Positions 29,106 through 38,302 of a DNA stretch of 64,000 bases are shown here, piece by piece. The translations under genes were made by a program, and so were the position numbers. The stretch is from Mycobacterium colombiense. GTDB lineage: Bacteria > Actinomycetota > Actinomycetes > Mycobacteriales > Mycobacteriaceae. Position 1 is the first letter of the stretch. Each line of letters begins with the position of its first letter. Location of the stretch: the NCBI RefSeq assembly GCF_001672755.1, contig NZ_LZKI01000074.1, positions 1 through 64,000 of the forward strand, given 5' to 3'. The notes beneath the pieces were generated by a model. It made no database searches and was not told the origin of the DNA. It saw nothing but the letters and a program-made list of their open reading frames with translations.

Positions 29106-29504
29106 ATGATTCGGGAACTGCTCAGCGCCGCTTCGATAGCGGGCATCACGATCGGCTTGGCACCGTGCGCGGCCGCCGGATATGACGGCGACGTACCCGG
29201 GATGAACTATCAGGCTTCGTTGGGCGCTCCGTGCGACAACTACGAGCGCTTCATCTTCGGGCGGGGGCCCAGCGGCCAGGCCGAGGCCTGCCACTTCCCG
29301 CCGCCCAACCAGTTCCCGGCGGCCACCACCGGGTATTGGGTGGCGTCGTATCCGCTGTACGGGGTCCAGCAGACCGGCGCGAAATGCCCGGGCTCGCAGG
29401 CCGCTGCGCAGACTCCGGACGGACTTCCCATGTTGTGCCTGGGGGCTCAGGGGTGGCAGCCCGGATGGTTCACGGGCGCAGGGTTCTTCCCGCCGAGCGG
29501 ATAA
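29106..29504 (+). CDS. Secreted protein (Rv1891-like)
   Basis: 132 residues with an N-terminal signal sequence (MIRELLSAASIAGITIGLAP to CAAA). The mature part is Cys-containing (four Cys: GAPCDNY, EACHF, GAKCPG, MLCLG) and rich in Gly/Pro/aromatic residues. Conserved in mycobacteria but with no function. It begins a plus-strand set matching Rv1891-Rv1893 in order and size. Confidence 0.85.
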   Translation: MIRELLSAASIAGITIGLAPCAAAGYDGDVPGMNYQASLGAPCDNYERFIFGRGPSGQAEACHFPPPNQFPAATTGYWVASYPLYGVQQTGAKCPGSQAAAQTPDGLPMLCLGAQGWQPGWFTGAGFFPPSG

Positions 29505-29516
29505 CGGCTGACGACG

Positions 29517-29807
29517 ATGCGCGACCGCCCGCAGACCCAGAATCCGATTCCCCGCTGGCTGCGTTTCGTGCTGGCCTCCGATCGTGCCGGGTCGGCGTGG
29601 TACATCGGCACGGGGTTTTTCTTCGCGCCGGTGCTCGCCGTGTTCTCGCCGTGGCCCGCGGTCACCGCCGTGCTATGGGGTGTCATCGCACTGGCCGGGC
29701 TGTGGCTGGGACTGCTGGGTATAGCGATGGCCATCGGGCTGGCGCGAATAATGCGCTCCGGCGCCGAAATTCCCGAAGACTACTGGCGTTCGTTGGTGCA
29801 CTACTAG
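29517..29807 (+). CDS. Small membrane protein (Rv1892-like)
   Basis: 96 residues. Two to three hydrophobic spans (WYIGTGFFFAPVLAVFSPWP; AVLWGVIALAGLWLGLLGIA). Twelve bases after the secreted protein, so it is likely co-transcribed. Function unknown. Confidence 0.8.
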   Translation: MRDRPQTQNPIPRWLRFVLASDRAGSAWYIGTGFFFAPVLAVFSPWPAVTAVLWGVIALAGLWLGLLGIAMAIGLARIMRSGAEIPEDYWRSLVHY

Positions 29808-29886
29808 TGCCGCGACACCGACGAGAAATGGTGAGTGGCCCCGTCTAGAGTCAGAGCGACCGCCCTGCAACAAAAGGAGACTCGAG

Positions 29887-30108
29887 ATGGCCTTCAATCC
29901 CAAAGATGCAGTCGACGCGGCGAGGGACATCGCGACCAACGCCGTCGAGAAAGCCTCCGACATCGTCGAACACGCCAGTGACATCATCCGCGGCGACCTC
30001 GCCGGCGGCGCCAGCGGCATCGTTCAGAATTCGATCGACATCGGCACGTACGCGTTTGACCGGACGAAGGAAGTGTTCACCGGCCACGACGAAGTCGACG
30101 ACGTCTAG
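29887..30108 (+). CDS. Small conserved helical protein (Rv1893-like)
   Basis: 73 residues, mostly amphipathic helix with an 11-residue-like periodicity (DAARDIATNAVEKASDIVEH, ASDIIRGDLAGGASGIVQNS), reminiscent of LEA-like or membrane-associating repeats. Preceded by a clear AAAGGAG ribosome-binding site. Acts in an unknown process; same order as Rv1893 before the convergent Rv1894c. Confidence 0.8.
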   Translation: MAFNPKDAVDAARDIATNAVEKASDIVEHASDIIRGDLAGGASGIVQNSIDIGTYAFDRTKEVFTGHDEVDDV

Positions 30109-30123
30109 GCCTGTCGCCTCCGG

Positions 30124-31254
30124 CTATACGGAGGCGGCCTCGTTGAGCTCGTCGAGCCGGTTAGTGGCTTCCAGGTACTCCTGCACCCAGCGCTCGATGA
30201 CGGTCGAGGTCTTCTCCACCTTGGTGAACTGACCGACCACCTGACCGACGGGGTTGAACGCCACGTCGACCGATTCGTTGGGGTACCTGTTGGTGGCGCG
30301 GACGGCCATGCCGGAAACCATGTACTGCAACGGCATTCCGAGCGGCTTCGGGTTGTCCGGTGCCTCCCATGCCTCGGTCCAGTCGTTGCGCAGCATGCGG
30401 GCCGGCTTGCCGGTGAACGAGCGGCTGCGGACGGTGTCGCGGCTGCCTGCCTTGACGTAGGCCTCCTGCTGGACCGGGGTGTTCGAGGACTCCTCGACCA
30501 TCAGCCACTGCGATCCGGTCCACGCGCCCTGCGCGCCGAGCGCCAGCGCGGCCGCGATCTGCTCACCGCTGCCGATGCCGCCCGCGGCCAGCACCGGAAC
30601 CGGGGCGACCTCCTTGACGACCTGCGGCCACAGCACGATCGAGCCCACCTCACCGCAGTGCCCGCCGGCCTCACCGCCCTGGGCGATGATTATGTCGACG
30701 CCTGCGTCGGCGTGCTTGCGAGCCTGCGAAGGGGAGCCGCACAGCGCCGCGACCTTGAGCCCGGCGTCGTGGATGTGCTTGATCATCTCGGCCGGCGGGG
30801 TGCCCAGCGCGTTGGCGATCATCTTCACCTTCGGGTGCTTGAGCGCCACCTCGACCTGCGGCGTGGCCGTCGCCTCGGTCCAGCCGAGGAGCTGCAGGGT
30901 GTCGCCGTCGCTATCCTCGACCGGCACGCCGTGGTCGGCGAGGATCTTCTTGCCGAAGTCCAGGTGCTCCTGCGGCACCATCTTGCGCAGCGTCTCGGCC
31001 AGCTCCTCCGCCGACAGGTGGGAGTCCATGCCCTCGTACTTGTTCGGGATGACGATGTCGACCCCGTACGGGTGGTCGCCGATGTTCTCGTCGATCCACT
31101 TCAACTCGATCTCCAGCTGCTCGGGTGTGAAGCCGACCGCTCCGAGCACGCCGAACCCCCCGGCCTTGCTGACCGCCACGACGACATCGCGGCAGTGGGT
31201 GAAGGCGAAAATCGGGAACTCGATCCCGAGTTCGTCGCAGATAGGGGTGTGCAT
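30124..31254 (-). CDS. Nitronate monooxygenase-family FMN enzyme (Rv1894c-like)
   Basis: 376 residues. 2-nitropropane dioxygenase/NPD TIM barrel: DELGIEFPIFAFTHCRDVVV, ADAGVDIIIAQGGEAGGHCG, VLAAGGIGSGEQIAAALALG (FMN phosphate site). The M. tuberculosis orthologue belongs to the KstR steroid regulon, and a perfect KstR box lies 26 bases upstream here. The true substrate, possibly a steroid-derived intermediate, is unknown. Confidence 0.92.
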   Translation of the reverse strand: MHTPICDELGIEFPIFAFTHCRDVVVAVSKAGGFGVLGAVGFTPEQLEIELKWIDENIGDHPYGVDIVIPNKYEGMDSHLSAEELAETLRKMVPQEHLDFGKKILADHGVPVEDSDGDTLQLLGWTEATATPQVEVALKHPKVKMIANALGTPPAEMIKHIHDAGLKVAALCGSPSQARKHADAGVDIIIAQGGEAGGHCGEVGSIVLWPQVVKEVAPVPVLAAGGIGSGEQIAAALALGAQGAWTGSQWLMVEESSNTPVQQEAYVKAGSRDTVRSRSFTGKPARMLRNDWTEAWEAPDNPKPLGMPLQYMVSGMAVRATNRYPNESVDVAFNPVGQVVGQFTKVEKTSTVIERWVQEYLEATNRLDELNEAASV

Positions 31255-31279
31255 TACAACTCCTGGGAGCTCGCCGAAT

Positions 31280-31293
31280 TGGAACGTGTTCTA
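31280..31293. promoter_or_regulatory. KstR box upstream of the Rv1894c-like gene
   Basis: TGGAACGTGTTCTA is an exact match to TNNAACNNGTTNNA, located 26-39 bases before the ATG. Steroid-induced derepression of the NPD gene is expected. Confidence 0.88.
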
Positions 31294-31366
31294 GTTTAGT
31301 ACGTGGCTCACTGACGTGGCCAGCGGGTCCTGACCTGCGCCTTATTACTACGACTCGTCGTGCACG

Positions 31367-31855
31367 TCAGATCGCAATGCTGGTCGCCAGCCACAGGATG
31401 AGAAACGCGAGCATGCAGGCGGCGGACAGCAGATGGTCTCGGCAGATCGATCGCGCCAGGCGCGTCTGCTCGGACGGGCTGTCCGTGCGGCGCCCGAGTT
31501 GTACCGCATCGGGGACGGTGTGTGTCAACGCCAACATGGTCGGGATGCCGGCAATCGGCGCCGACGTCACCAGCAGCCAGCCTGGGTCGTGCCCGCGCGC
31601 GGCCTGCAGCACGAGCGTTCCCAGCAACATGAGCATGACGAGCGCGATCAGGCGGTTCATCGGCCGCGACGTGGTGGTCGCGCGGTGGTAGTACGCCGCG
31701 ATGGACGCGAGCACGGGCTCGGGCAGTTCGGTCCGGGCCTTCCGGTAGCGAAGGACTTGGACGTCGAAAATCAAGTCCATCCACAAGACGGCGAACAAGA
31801 ACCCGCCGCAGGCCATGAGCAACGGGGCCATGGCTCTCACCCACCTCTGATCCAT
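31367..31855 (-). CDS. Integral membrane protein, four helices
   Basis: 162 residues from the ATG at 31853-31855; a GTG three codons upstream is possible. Hydrophobic spans: APLLMACGGFLFAVLWMDLI, LIALVMLMLLGTLVLQA, GWLLVTSAPIAGIPTMLALT, HLLSAACMLAFLILWLATSI. The loop YYHRATTTSRPMNRL is polar and conserved-looking. I do not recognise the family. Confidence 0.65.
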   Translation of the reverse strand: MDQRWVRAMAPLLMACGGFLFAVLWMDLIFDVQVLRYRKARTELPEPVLASIAAYYHRATTTSRPMNRLIALVMLMLLGTLVLQAARGHDPGWLLVTSAPIAGIPTMLALTHTVPDAVQLGRRTDSPSEQTRLARSICRDHLLSAACMLAFLILWLATSIAI

Positions 31856-31914
31856 CCCGGACACCGCGTCGCAGCGCGGCCGCCACTTGGACCCATTGTT
31901 CTCGGCAGCGCAAG

Positions 31915-32047
31915 GGGCATCGGGGTGTTGGCAAGCCCGGGGTCGCTCGTCGCGGATCTCGATCTCGACGCACTCGTGGGCCTATGCGACCGCACCCTGG
32001 AGGCCGCGCACAAGGACCTGCGCGGCGGATACGGGCTCGACTATTGA
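31915..32047 (+). pseudogene. Possible gene remnant (unidentified C-terminus)
   Basis: The plus strand ending at TGA 32045-32047 reads VLASPGSLVADLDLDALVGL and CDRTLEAAHKDLRGGYGLDY. The composition and ending look like the tail of a carbon-nitrogen hydrolase, but no start or upstream domain is present. It may be debris in the gap between the membrane protein and the methyltransferase. Confidence 0.3.
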
Positions 32048-32137
32048 CGCCGGGAAACGCGCTGGGCTCCGCGATGCCGCTACCGCCCGAATAGTCGGTT
32101 CGAGCATTCGTATCCATCAAATAGCCTGGCGCGCCTG

Positions 32138-33088
32138 CTATTTGGCGGCGGTGTCGGTCTTGTGCAGGACGGCGGTGCAGTAGTAGTTCTCGGCGAACGG
32201 CGCCTCTTGGCCGTCGGGGCCCGCGACGGGTTGCAACGGGAATCCGTTGTCGGCCAGCATCCGGTTCAGCGCCGTGCGGACCACCTGCCAGCCCCGGTCT
32301 TCCAGATAGGTCGCCACGTCATCGCGTTCGCCGGGGATGCCCAGATTCGCAAGCTCGACGTCGAGACCGTTGTCCGCCCAATTCCGAAAGGCCCGGTTCA
32401 ACGCCTCCTGATTGACAGGGGAGTTCAGAAAGACCTCGGCCACCAGCCGACTGCCGTCGGCGCTGAGCGCGGTGATGTTGTCCAGCAATTTGTCCTGGGC
32501 CTCCGGCGGCAGGAACCCGAGCAGGCCCTCCGCCGCCCACGCGGCCGGCCGCTCGGTGTCGAACCCGGCGCGACGCAGCGCCGACGGCCAATCCTGGCGC
32601 AGGTCCACGGGGACCGCGCGGACCTCGGCCGTCGGCTTCGCGCCGAGCTCGCCGATGGTGGCCGACTTGAAGTCGATGATTTGCGGTTGATCGATCTCGA
32701 ACACCGTGGTGCCCGCCGCCCAGGGCAGCCGATACCCGCGCGCGTCGAGACCGGCGGCGAGGATGACCACCTGGCGAATTCCGGCGGTCCCGCCGCCTTG
32801 CTGGGCCTCGGCGAAGAACGCGTCGAAATACCGCGTGCGCGCCGCCACCGCGTTGGTCAGGCGTTGCATCCCCCAGGGGTCGCCGGGGACGTCGACGTCG
32901 TCGGAGTCGAGTTCGCCGGCGGCCCAGCGGATGAAGAAATCGATGCCGACGGCGCGCACCAGGGGCTCGGCGAACCGGTCGTCGATCAGGGCGCCCCGGG
33001 TGGCCCGGGCCCTTGCCGAGGCCACCATGGTGGCGGTGGCGCCCACGCTGGTCGCCAGATCCCAGGTGTCGTCGTCGGTGCGCGCCAT
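32138..33088 (-). CDS. SAM-dependent methyltransferase (TIGR00027/LCMT-like)
   Basis: 316 residues. Class I methyltransferase of the mycobacterial leucine-carboxyl-methyltransferase-like family: VVILAAGLDARGYRLPWAAG (SAM-binding), TTVFEIDQPQIIDFK, and WAAEGLLGFLPPEAQDKLLD. Mycobacteria carry many paralogues, and substrates are largely unknown. Divergent from the BVMO gene across a 10-bp-armed palindrome. Confidence 0.88.
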   Translation of the reverse strand: MARTDDDTWDLATSVGATATMVASARARATRGALIDDRFAEPLVRAVGIDFFIRWAAGELDSDDVDVPGDPWGMQRLTNAVAARTRYFDAFFAEAQQGGGTAGIRQVVILAAGLDARGYRLPWAAGTTVFEIDQPQIIDFKSATIGELGAKPTAEVRAVPVDLRQDWPSALRRAGFDTERPAAWAAEGLLGFLPPEAQDKLLDNITALSADGSRLVAEVFLNSPVNQEALNRAFRNWADNGLDVELANLGIPGERDDVATYLEDRGWQVVRTALNRMLADNGFPLQPVAGPDGQEAPFAENYYCTAVLHKTDTAAK

Positions 33089-33192
33089 CCTGCAGCCCTC
33101 TCGCCGGCCGATCAGACACAGCGTCGCATGGAGATGAGGCCCAGGTGCCGGATCCCTTGATCCCGTGCCGAGCGACCGGGTACCGTAGTGCT

Positions 33193-33225
33193 GCCAATTA
33201 CGAAACTACGCGTAGCGTAATTGGC
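33193..33225. promoter_or_regulatory. Large dyad operator between methyltransferase and BVMO genes
   Basis: Perfect 10-bp arms GCCAATTACG and CGTAATTGGC flank a 13-base centre that itself holds the palindrome CTACGCGTAG (33206-33215). The dyad lies about 28 bases before the BVMO start and about 105 before the methyltransferase start. It looks like a TetR-type operator, but no regulator gene is adjacent. Confidence 0.7.
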
Positions 33226-33252
33226 TTCCAAACCATCGAGAGGATCGGCTTG

Positions 33253-35184
33253 ATGCGCAGCCGCTACGCGGGCGATCCCTTCACCACATCCACGTCCGAG
33301 ATCGCCGCCGCGCTAGGGGATGTCAGCGTCCCCACGCTGTTGCTCTCGCTCGTCCACATCACCGGCGACCCCAGGTTCATCCGCGACTTCAAGCAGATGG
33401 GCATCTTCCTCAACGAGGTCCAGGGGTTCATGTCGGAGGAGGACAAGGCGCGCGCCCGCGCCGAAGCCCTGACGGTGATCACCGAGTACCGGGATCGCGG
33501 TTGCCCCGAACCGCAGCCGCTCAGCCCGGAACTCATCAGGGAGATGCTGGATTGGGCGGCGTGCGAGCACGTTCCGGACGACTACCTGTCGCTGGTCACC
33601 GAGGAACTCGATCTCGGCGGCATCGACCCCCGGCGCCCCGTCGCGTTGCCGGCCGGACGCGCCGCCGAGCTTCCCGTCCTGGTCGTCGGGTGCGGCGAAT
33701 CCGGCATCCTGGCCGGTGTGCGCCTCAAGCAGGCCAACATCCCGTTCACCATCGTGGAGAAGAACGCGGGCCCCGGCGGAACATGGTGGGAAAACAGCTA
33801 TCCCGGCGCCCGGGTGGATGTGGCTAATCATTTCTATTGCTACAGCTTCGAACCCAACAACGACTGGACACATTTCTTCGCCGAGCAGTACGAGCTGCAG
33901 GACTATTTCACCAAGGTCATCGACAAACACGACCTGGGTGAGCACGTGCGGTGGCGGACCGAGGTCCTCGCGGCCGAGTGGAACGACGACGACGGCACGT
34001 GGAGCGTGTCGCTGCGCTCGGCCGACGGCGAGACCACCACCGTGCGGGCACGTGCGCTCATCACCGCGGTGGGCCAGCTGAACCGTCCCAACATTCCGGC
34101 CTTCGATGGAGCGGACGTGTTCCAGGGGCCCGCCTTTCACTCGGCGGCCTGGGATCACTCGGTGGATCTGAAGGGTAAGCGCGTCGCGCTCGTCGGCGCG
34201 GGCGCCAGCGGCTTCCAGATCGCCCCCGCCATCGCCGGGGACGTCGAGCACCTCACCGTGTTCCAGCGGACCGCGCAGTGGATGTTCCCCAACCCGATGT
34301 ATCACGACGAGGTCGGCGACGGGGTGCGCTGGGCGATGCGCCACCTTCCGTTCTACGGCCGGTGGTACCGCTTCCTGGTGCTGTGGCCCGGATCGGACAA
34401 GGGCCTGGATGCCGCCGAAGGCGACCCGGCCTACGCCGACCAGGATCACGCCGTCAGCGACATCAATGCCGCCGCGCACATGATGTTCTCGCAATGGATC
34501 TCCAGCCAGGTCAGCGAGGATTCGGAGTTGTTGGCCAAGGTGATGCCCGACTATCCCGCGTGCGGCAAACGGACCCTGCAGGACAACGGCAGCTGGCTGC
34601 GAACGCTGCAGCGCGACAACGTCGAATTGGTGCGCACCGGCATCGCGGAGATCACGCCGCGCGGCATCGTCACCGATGACGGCGCGACGCACGACGTCGA
34701 TGTCATCGTGTACGCCACCGGGTTTCGGCACACCGATGTGCTGTGGCCGCTGAAGGTCACCGGCCGAAACGGCACCGACCTGCATGAGATGTGGGGGAGC
34801 CGCCCCTATGCCTACCTCGGGATCACCGTCCCGCAATTCCCGAACTTCTTCATCGTCTACGGCCCGGGAACTCACCTGGCCCACGGCGGCAGCCTGATTT
34901 TTCAGTCCGAACTGCAGATGCGCTACGTCGACCAGTGCCTGGCGCGACTGGCCGAGACCGACGTGCACTCCATCGAACCCAAGCAAGAGGCCGCCACCGA
35001 TTGGCACCGGCGGACGCAGACCCAGATCAAGAAGATGGTGTGGTCGCATCCGGCGGTCAAGCATTCGTACTTCAAGAACGCCGACGGAGAGATCCACACC
35101 GTGAGCCCATGGCGGCTCAACGAATACTGGACGGCGGTGCGCGAGCCCGACTGGTCACATTTTTCAGTGCGAACGAAAGATTGA
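33253..35184 (+). CDS. Baeyer-Villiger-type flavin monooxygenase
   Basis: 643 residues from the ATG at 33253 with GAGAGGA upstream. After about 135 N-terminal residues come FAD Rossmann VVGCGESGILAG and GPGGTWWENSYPGARVD, then the BVMO fingerprint VFQGPAFHSAAWDHS (FxGxxxHxxxW with D), and the NADPH motif VGAGASGFQ. The long N-terminal extension and overall pattern resemble 4-hydroxyacetophenone monooxygenase-type BVMOs. It inserts oxygen beside a ketone to form an ester. A zinc dehydrogenase begins 28 bases after it, suggesting alcohol-to-ketone-to-ester chemistry. Confidence 0.9.
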   Translation: MRSRYAGDPFTTSTSEIAAALGDVSVPTLLLSLVHITGDPRFIRDFKQMGIFLNEVQGFMSEEDKARARAEALTVITEYRDRGCPEPQPLSPELIREMLDWAACEHVPDDYLSLVTEELDLGGIDPRRPVALPAGRAAELPVLVVGCGESGILAGVRLKQANIPFTIVEKNAGPGGTWWENSYPGARVDVANHFYCYSFEPNNDWTHFFAEQYELQDYFTKVIDKHDLGEHVRWRTEVLAAEWNDDDGTWSVSLRSADGETTTVRARALITAVGQLNRPNIPAFDGADVFQGPAFHSAAWDHSVDLKGKRVALVGAGASGFQIAPAIAGDVEHLTVFQRTAQWMFPNPMYHDEVGDGVRWAMRHLPFYGRWYRFLVLWPGSDKGLDAAEGDPAYADQDHAVSDINAAAHMMFSQWISSQVSEDSELLAKVMPDYPACGKRTLQDNGSWLRTLQRDNVELVRTGIAEITPRGIVTDDGATHDVDVIVYATGFRHTDVLWPLKVTGRNGTDLHEMWGSRPYAYLGITVPQFPNFFIVYGPGTHLAHGGSLIFQSELQMRYVDQCLARLAETDVHSIEPKQEAATDWHRRTQTQIKKMVWSHPAVKHSYFKNADGEIHTVSPWRLNEYWTAVREPDWSHFSVRTKD

Positions 35185-35212
35185 GCGCGACAAGGAAAGC
35201 GAGCACCTCACC

Positions 35213-36238
35213 ATGCGCACCGTAGTCGTCGACGGGCCCCGCAGTATCCGGGTGGACACCCGGCCCGATCCAACCCTCCCCGGGCCCGACGGGGCGATCG
35301 TCGAGGTGACCGCCGCCGGCATCTGCGGATCCGACCTGCATTTCTACGAGGCCGACTTCCCGATGCCGGACCCGATCGCGCTCGGCCACGAGGCGATCGG
35401 CACCGTGGTGGACGCCGGGCCGGACGTGCGCAACGTCAAGGTCGGCGATCAGGTCCTGGTGTCGTCGGTCACCGGTTGCGGCGCGTGCGCGGGATGCGCC
35501 ACCCACGATCCGGTGATGTGCCACTCCGGCTTTCAGATCTTCGGTGGCGGTGTGCTCGGCGGTGCGCAAGCCGACCTGCTCGCGGTGCCCGCGGCCAATT
35601 TCCAGCTGCTGAAGATGCCCGAGGGGATCAGCACCGAGCAGGCGCTGCTGCTGACCGATAACCTGGCCACCGGCTGGGCCGCGGCGCAGCGAGCCGGCAT
35701 TCCGTTCGGCGGCACGGTGGCGGTCATCGGCCTGGGCGCGGTTGGCCTGTGTTCGCTGCGAAGTGCGCTTTTTCAGGGTGCGGCAACGGTTTTCGCAGTG
35801 GATCAGGTCGATGGCCGACTGGAGCGCGCAGCCCGTTGGGGCGCGACGCCGCTCAAAGTGCCGGCGCTCGAGGCGATCATGGCCGCCACCGGTGGCCGCG
35901 GCGCCGACGCGGTGATCGACGCCGTCGCCACGGACGCCTCCCTGACCGACGCGATCAACGCCGTACGGCCCGGCGGTACTGTCTCGGTCGTCGGTGTGCA
36001 CGACATGAATCCGTTCCCGCTCAACGCCCTGGGCTGCCTGATCCGCAGCACGACGATCCGATTCACCACCGCGCCGGTGCAACGCACCTGGCCGGAATTG
36101 ATCCCGCTGCTGCAGTCGGGCCGGCTCGATGTCGACGGCATCTTCACCACCACGATGCCGTTGGACGACGCGGCCAGGGGCTACGCGACCGCGGAGTCGC
36201 GATCGGGCGACGACGTGAAGATCCTGCTGAAGCCCTAG
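35213..36238 (+). CDS. Zinc-binding dehydrogenase (Rv1895-like)
   Basis: 341 residues. Catalytic zinc site CGSDLHFYEAD and GHEAIGTVV; the structural-zinc loop is CGACAGCATHDPVMC with four Cys. Cofactor motif VIGLGAVGLCSLR. It probably follows the BVMO in one transcript and may supply or remove the ketone. M. tuberculosis Rv1895 is the neighbour of Rv1894c and Rv1896c, matching this position with the methyltransferase and BVMO inserted. Confidence 0.9.
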   Translation: MRTVVVDGPRSIRVDTRPDPTLPGPDGAIVEVTAAGICGSDLHFYEADFPMPDPIALGHEAIGTVVDAGPDVRNVKVGDQVLVSSVTGCGACAGCATHDPVMCHSGFQIFGGGVLGGAQADLLAVPAANFQLLKMPEGISTEQALLLTDNLATGWAAAQRAGIPFGGTVAVIGLGAVGLCSLRSALFQGAATVFAVDQVDGRLERAARWGATPLKVPALEAIMAATGGRGADAVIDAVATDASLTDAINAVRPGGTVSVVGVHDMNPFPLNALGCLIRSTTIRFTTAPVQRTWPELIPLLQSGRLDVDGIFTTTMPLDDAARGYATAESRSGDDVKILLKP

Positions 36239-36828
36239 TCCCTCTCGTGGCGAACGTGATTCGCCAGATGACGCAGCGTCCGCATCGCCTGCGTCGACCC
36301 GACACCAGGCACATCACCGGCCACCCGTGCGCCGCAGCGGCGGCCGCCAGCCCGGGGCGCGGATTCACCGGGCGCGGATATCCCACCAGCGACATCGACG
36401 GTGCGTCCTCGTCGCCGTCCGCGTAGAAGTAACTGCGTTGCACGGCAACGCCATTGGCGGCGCAGAACTGCCGCACGGCATCGGCCTTCTCGCACCCCAC
36501 ACGATGGGTTGGACGATGCCTCCGGTCAGGCGTCCGTGCTCGTCGAGTTCAAATCGGTTGCACTGGACGTCGGCGATACCGAGAAAGCGGGCCCCCGGCA
36601 GGGCCTGAATCGATACCGCAGCGCCGCGTCGAACACCCCGAGCAGCTCACCGATTCCGGCTTGCCGACGCCTGATGCGATCCCCGACGTGCACGGCCGCA
36701 GTGAAGCCGTCGACAAGCGTGCCGTCTAGATCGAAGAAGGCACCGATTGCGGGTCCGGGTGCGCCGGCACGGATCTCCGCGATGGCGTCGGCGGGGGAGA
36801 GCCTGGTGACCTTCGTGGACGTAGCCAT
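36235..36828 (-). pseudogene. HAD-IB family hydrolase, broken by deletion and frameshift
   Basis: The N-terminal part from ATG 36828 reads MATSTKVTRLSPADAIAEIR and then GAFFDLDGTLVDGFT, the HAD nucleophile motif. After FDAALRYR the sequence jumps to ARFLGIADVQCNRFEL in another frame, missing about 90 residues including motif II. A one-base loss near 36490 then shifts WGAKKADAVR to another frame, where RQFCAANGVAVQRSYFYADG continues (motif IV). The C-terminus is garbled. Intact relatives are SerB-like phosphatases, sometimes fused to acyltransferases. Confidence 0.88.
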
Positions 36829-36841
36829 GGTGGCCGCGTCC

Positions 36842-37753
36842 TCACCTGGTCGCCGTGATGTATTGCGACCGCATGAAACTGTCGATCTTCACGTCGACGT
36901 CCGGCGGGGTCATGCCGTACCCGGCTTGCAGATCGAGCGTGTTGCGGACGGGCTCGACGTTCCAGCCGTGGGCGGTGAGCCACTCCGCCGGATCTGACTG
37001 GGGTTCGTAGGTCAGCGCCGAAAAGTCCACATTGCCGGACACATTGACGCCCGGGTGATTGGTCTCCAGAGCGTTGAGCTGGTCGTGGTCCAGTCGTGAT
37101 CCCAGCGCACCGATGGCGATCCGGCTGCCCGGGGCGCTCAGCCCGCTGATCCGGGTGAAGAGCGCGTGCTGCGCCTCGTCGGTCAGGTAGGGCAGTAGCC
37201 CCTCCACCGACCAGGCGCTCGGACTCTCGACGTCAAACCCGGCCGCTTCGAGCGGCCGCGACCAGTCGGTTCGCAGATCGGCGGCGACCTCGATCCGGTG
37301 GGCCTTCGGGGTGGCGCCCTGATCGCCGAGAACCCGGGCCTTGAATTCGAGGACCTTCGGCAGGTCGACCTCGAAGACCCTTGTGCGTTGCGGCCATTCG
37401 AGCCGATACGCCCGCGAATCCAGCCCGGCGGCCACGATCACCGCCTGCCGGATGCCCGCCGCGCCGGCCGCGCCGAAGAAGTCGTCGAAGAACCGGGTCT
37501 GCACGCCGTACAGGCGAGGGAAGGCCATCTCATCGTCGGAGCTACCCGGGTTGGCAAGCACGCCCGCCAAATACGGGTCCCGCGACGCGGCGATGAAGAC
37601 TTTCGCGTATTCGTCGCGTACCAAGGGCCGCGGGCTCGCGGCGTGCAGCGCACGCCATCCCGCCACCAGCAACGCGGTATACCCGACGCTGCTGACGATG
37701 TCCCAGTTGTCATCGTCGGAACGGAGCGACCCGAATTCGGGTGTCGTGCTCAT
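36842..37753 (-). CDS. SAM-dependent methyltransferase (Rv1896c-like)
   Basis: 303 residues of the same LCMT-like family as the gene at 32138-33088: [38 protein letters not shown], and [20 protein letters not shown]. Substrate unknown. The downstream HAD remnant begins 14 bases after its stop and was probably co-transcribed. Confidence 0.9.
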   Translation of the reverse strand: MSTTPEFGSLRSDDDNWDIVSSVGYTALLVAGWRALHAASPRPLVRDEYAKVFIAASRDPYLAGVLANPGSSDDEMAFPRLYGVQTRFFDDFFGAAGAAGIRQAVIVAAGLDSRAYRLEWPQRTRVFEVDLPKVLEFKARVLGDQGATPKAHRIEVAADLRTDWSRPLEAAGFDVESPSAWSVEGLLPYLTDEAQHALFTRISGLSAPGSRIAIGALGSRLDHDQLNALETNHPGVNVSGNVDFSALTYEPQSDPAEWLTAHGWNVEPVRNTLDLQAGYGMTPPDVDVKIDSFMRSQYITATR

Positions 37754-37819
37754 GCTTGCCCCTCCCGTCGGCGCCGGCCGAGAAAAGCCGACGTTTCCAC
37801 GGTACCTGCCGAGGCCGTC

Positions 37820-38251
37820 TCAGAGCTCCAAGATCAGCGTTACCGGACCGTCATTCACGAGTTCGACCTGCATGTTCGCGCCGAACACGCCCGTCTGCAC
37901 CTCGGCGCCGAGTTGCCGCAACGCCTCGGCGAACTCGGCGACCAGCGGCTCGGCGACCGCTCCTGGAGCGGCCGCGTTCCAGGACGGGCGGCGGCCCTTG
38001 GCGGTGTCGGCGTACAGCGTGAACTGGCTGACGACCAAGATCGGGGCCTGGACGTCGGCCGCGGAACGCTCGTCCGCGAGAATCCTTAACCGCCATAGCT
38101 TCTCGGCGAGTCGTCGCGCCTTATCGCGGTCGTCGCTGTGGGTGACGCCGACGAATGCCAGCAGGCCCTGGCCATCCGGGCTGATGGTCCCGACCACCGC
38201 GCCCTCCGCCGAGACCGTTGCCGACGAGACCCGTTGCACCAACACCCGCAT
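37820..38251 (-). CDS. dtd: D-aminoacyl-tRNA deacylase Dtd
   Basis: 143 residues. [17 protein letters not shown] and [11 protein letters not shown] (the Gly-cisPro substrate-selecting motif) define DTD. It removes D-amino acids wrongly charged on tRNA. Same place as Rv1897c. Confidence 0.96.
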   Translation of the reverse strand: MRVLVQRVSSATVSAEGAVVGTISPDGQGLLAFVGVTHSDDRDKARRLAEKLWRLRILADERSAADVQAPILVVSQFTLYADTAKGRRPSWNAAAPGAVAEPLVAEFAEALRQLGAEVQTGVFGANMQVELVNDGPVTLILEL

Positions 38252-38302
38252 GGGCCTCGATGGTGCCAGATCGGCCTTTCACAGGTTGGGTACGCTCGTG
38301 GG

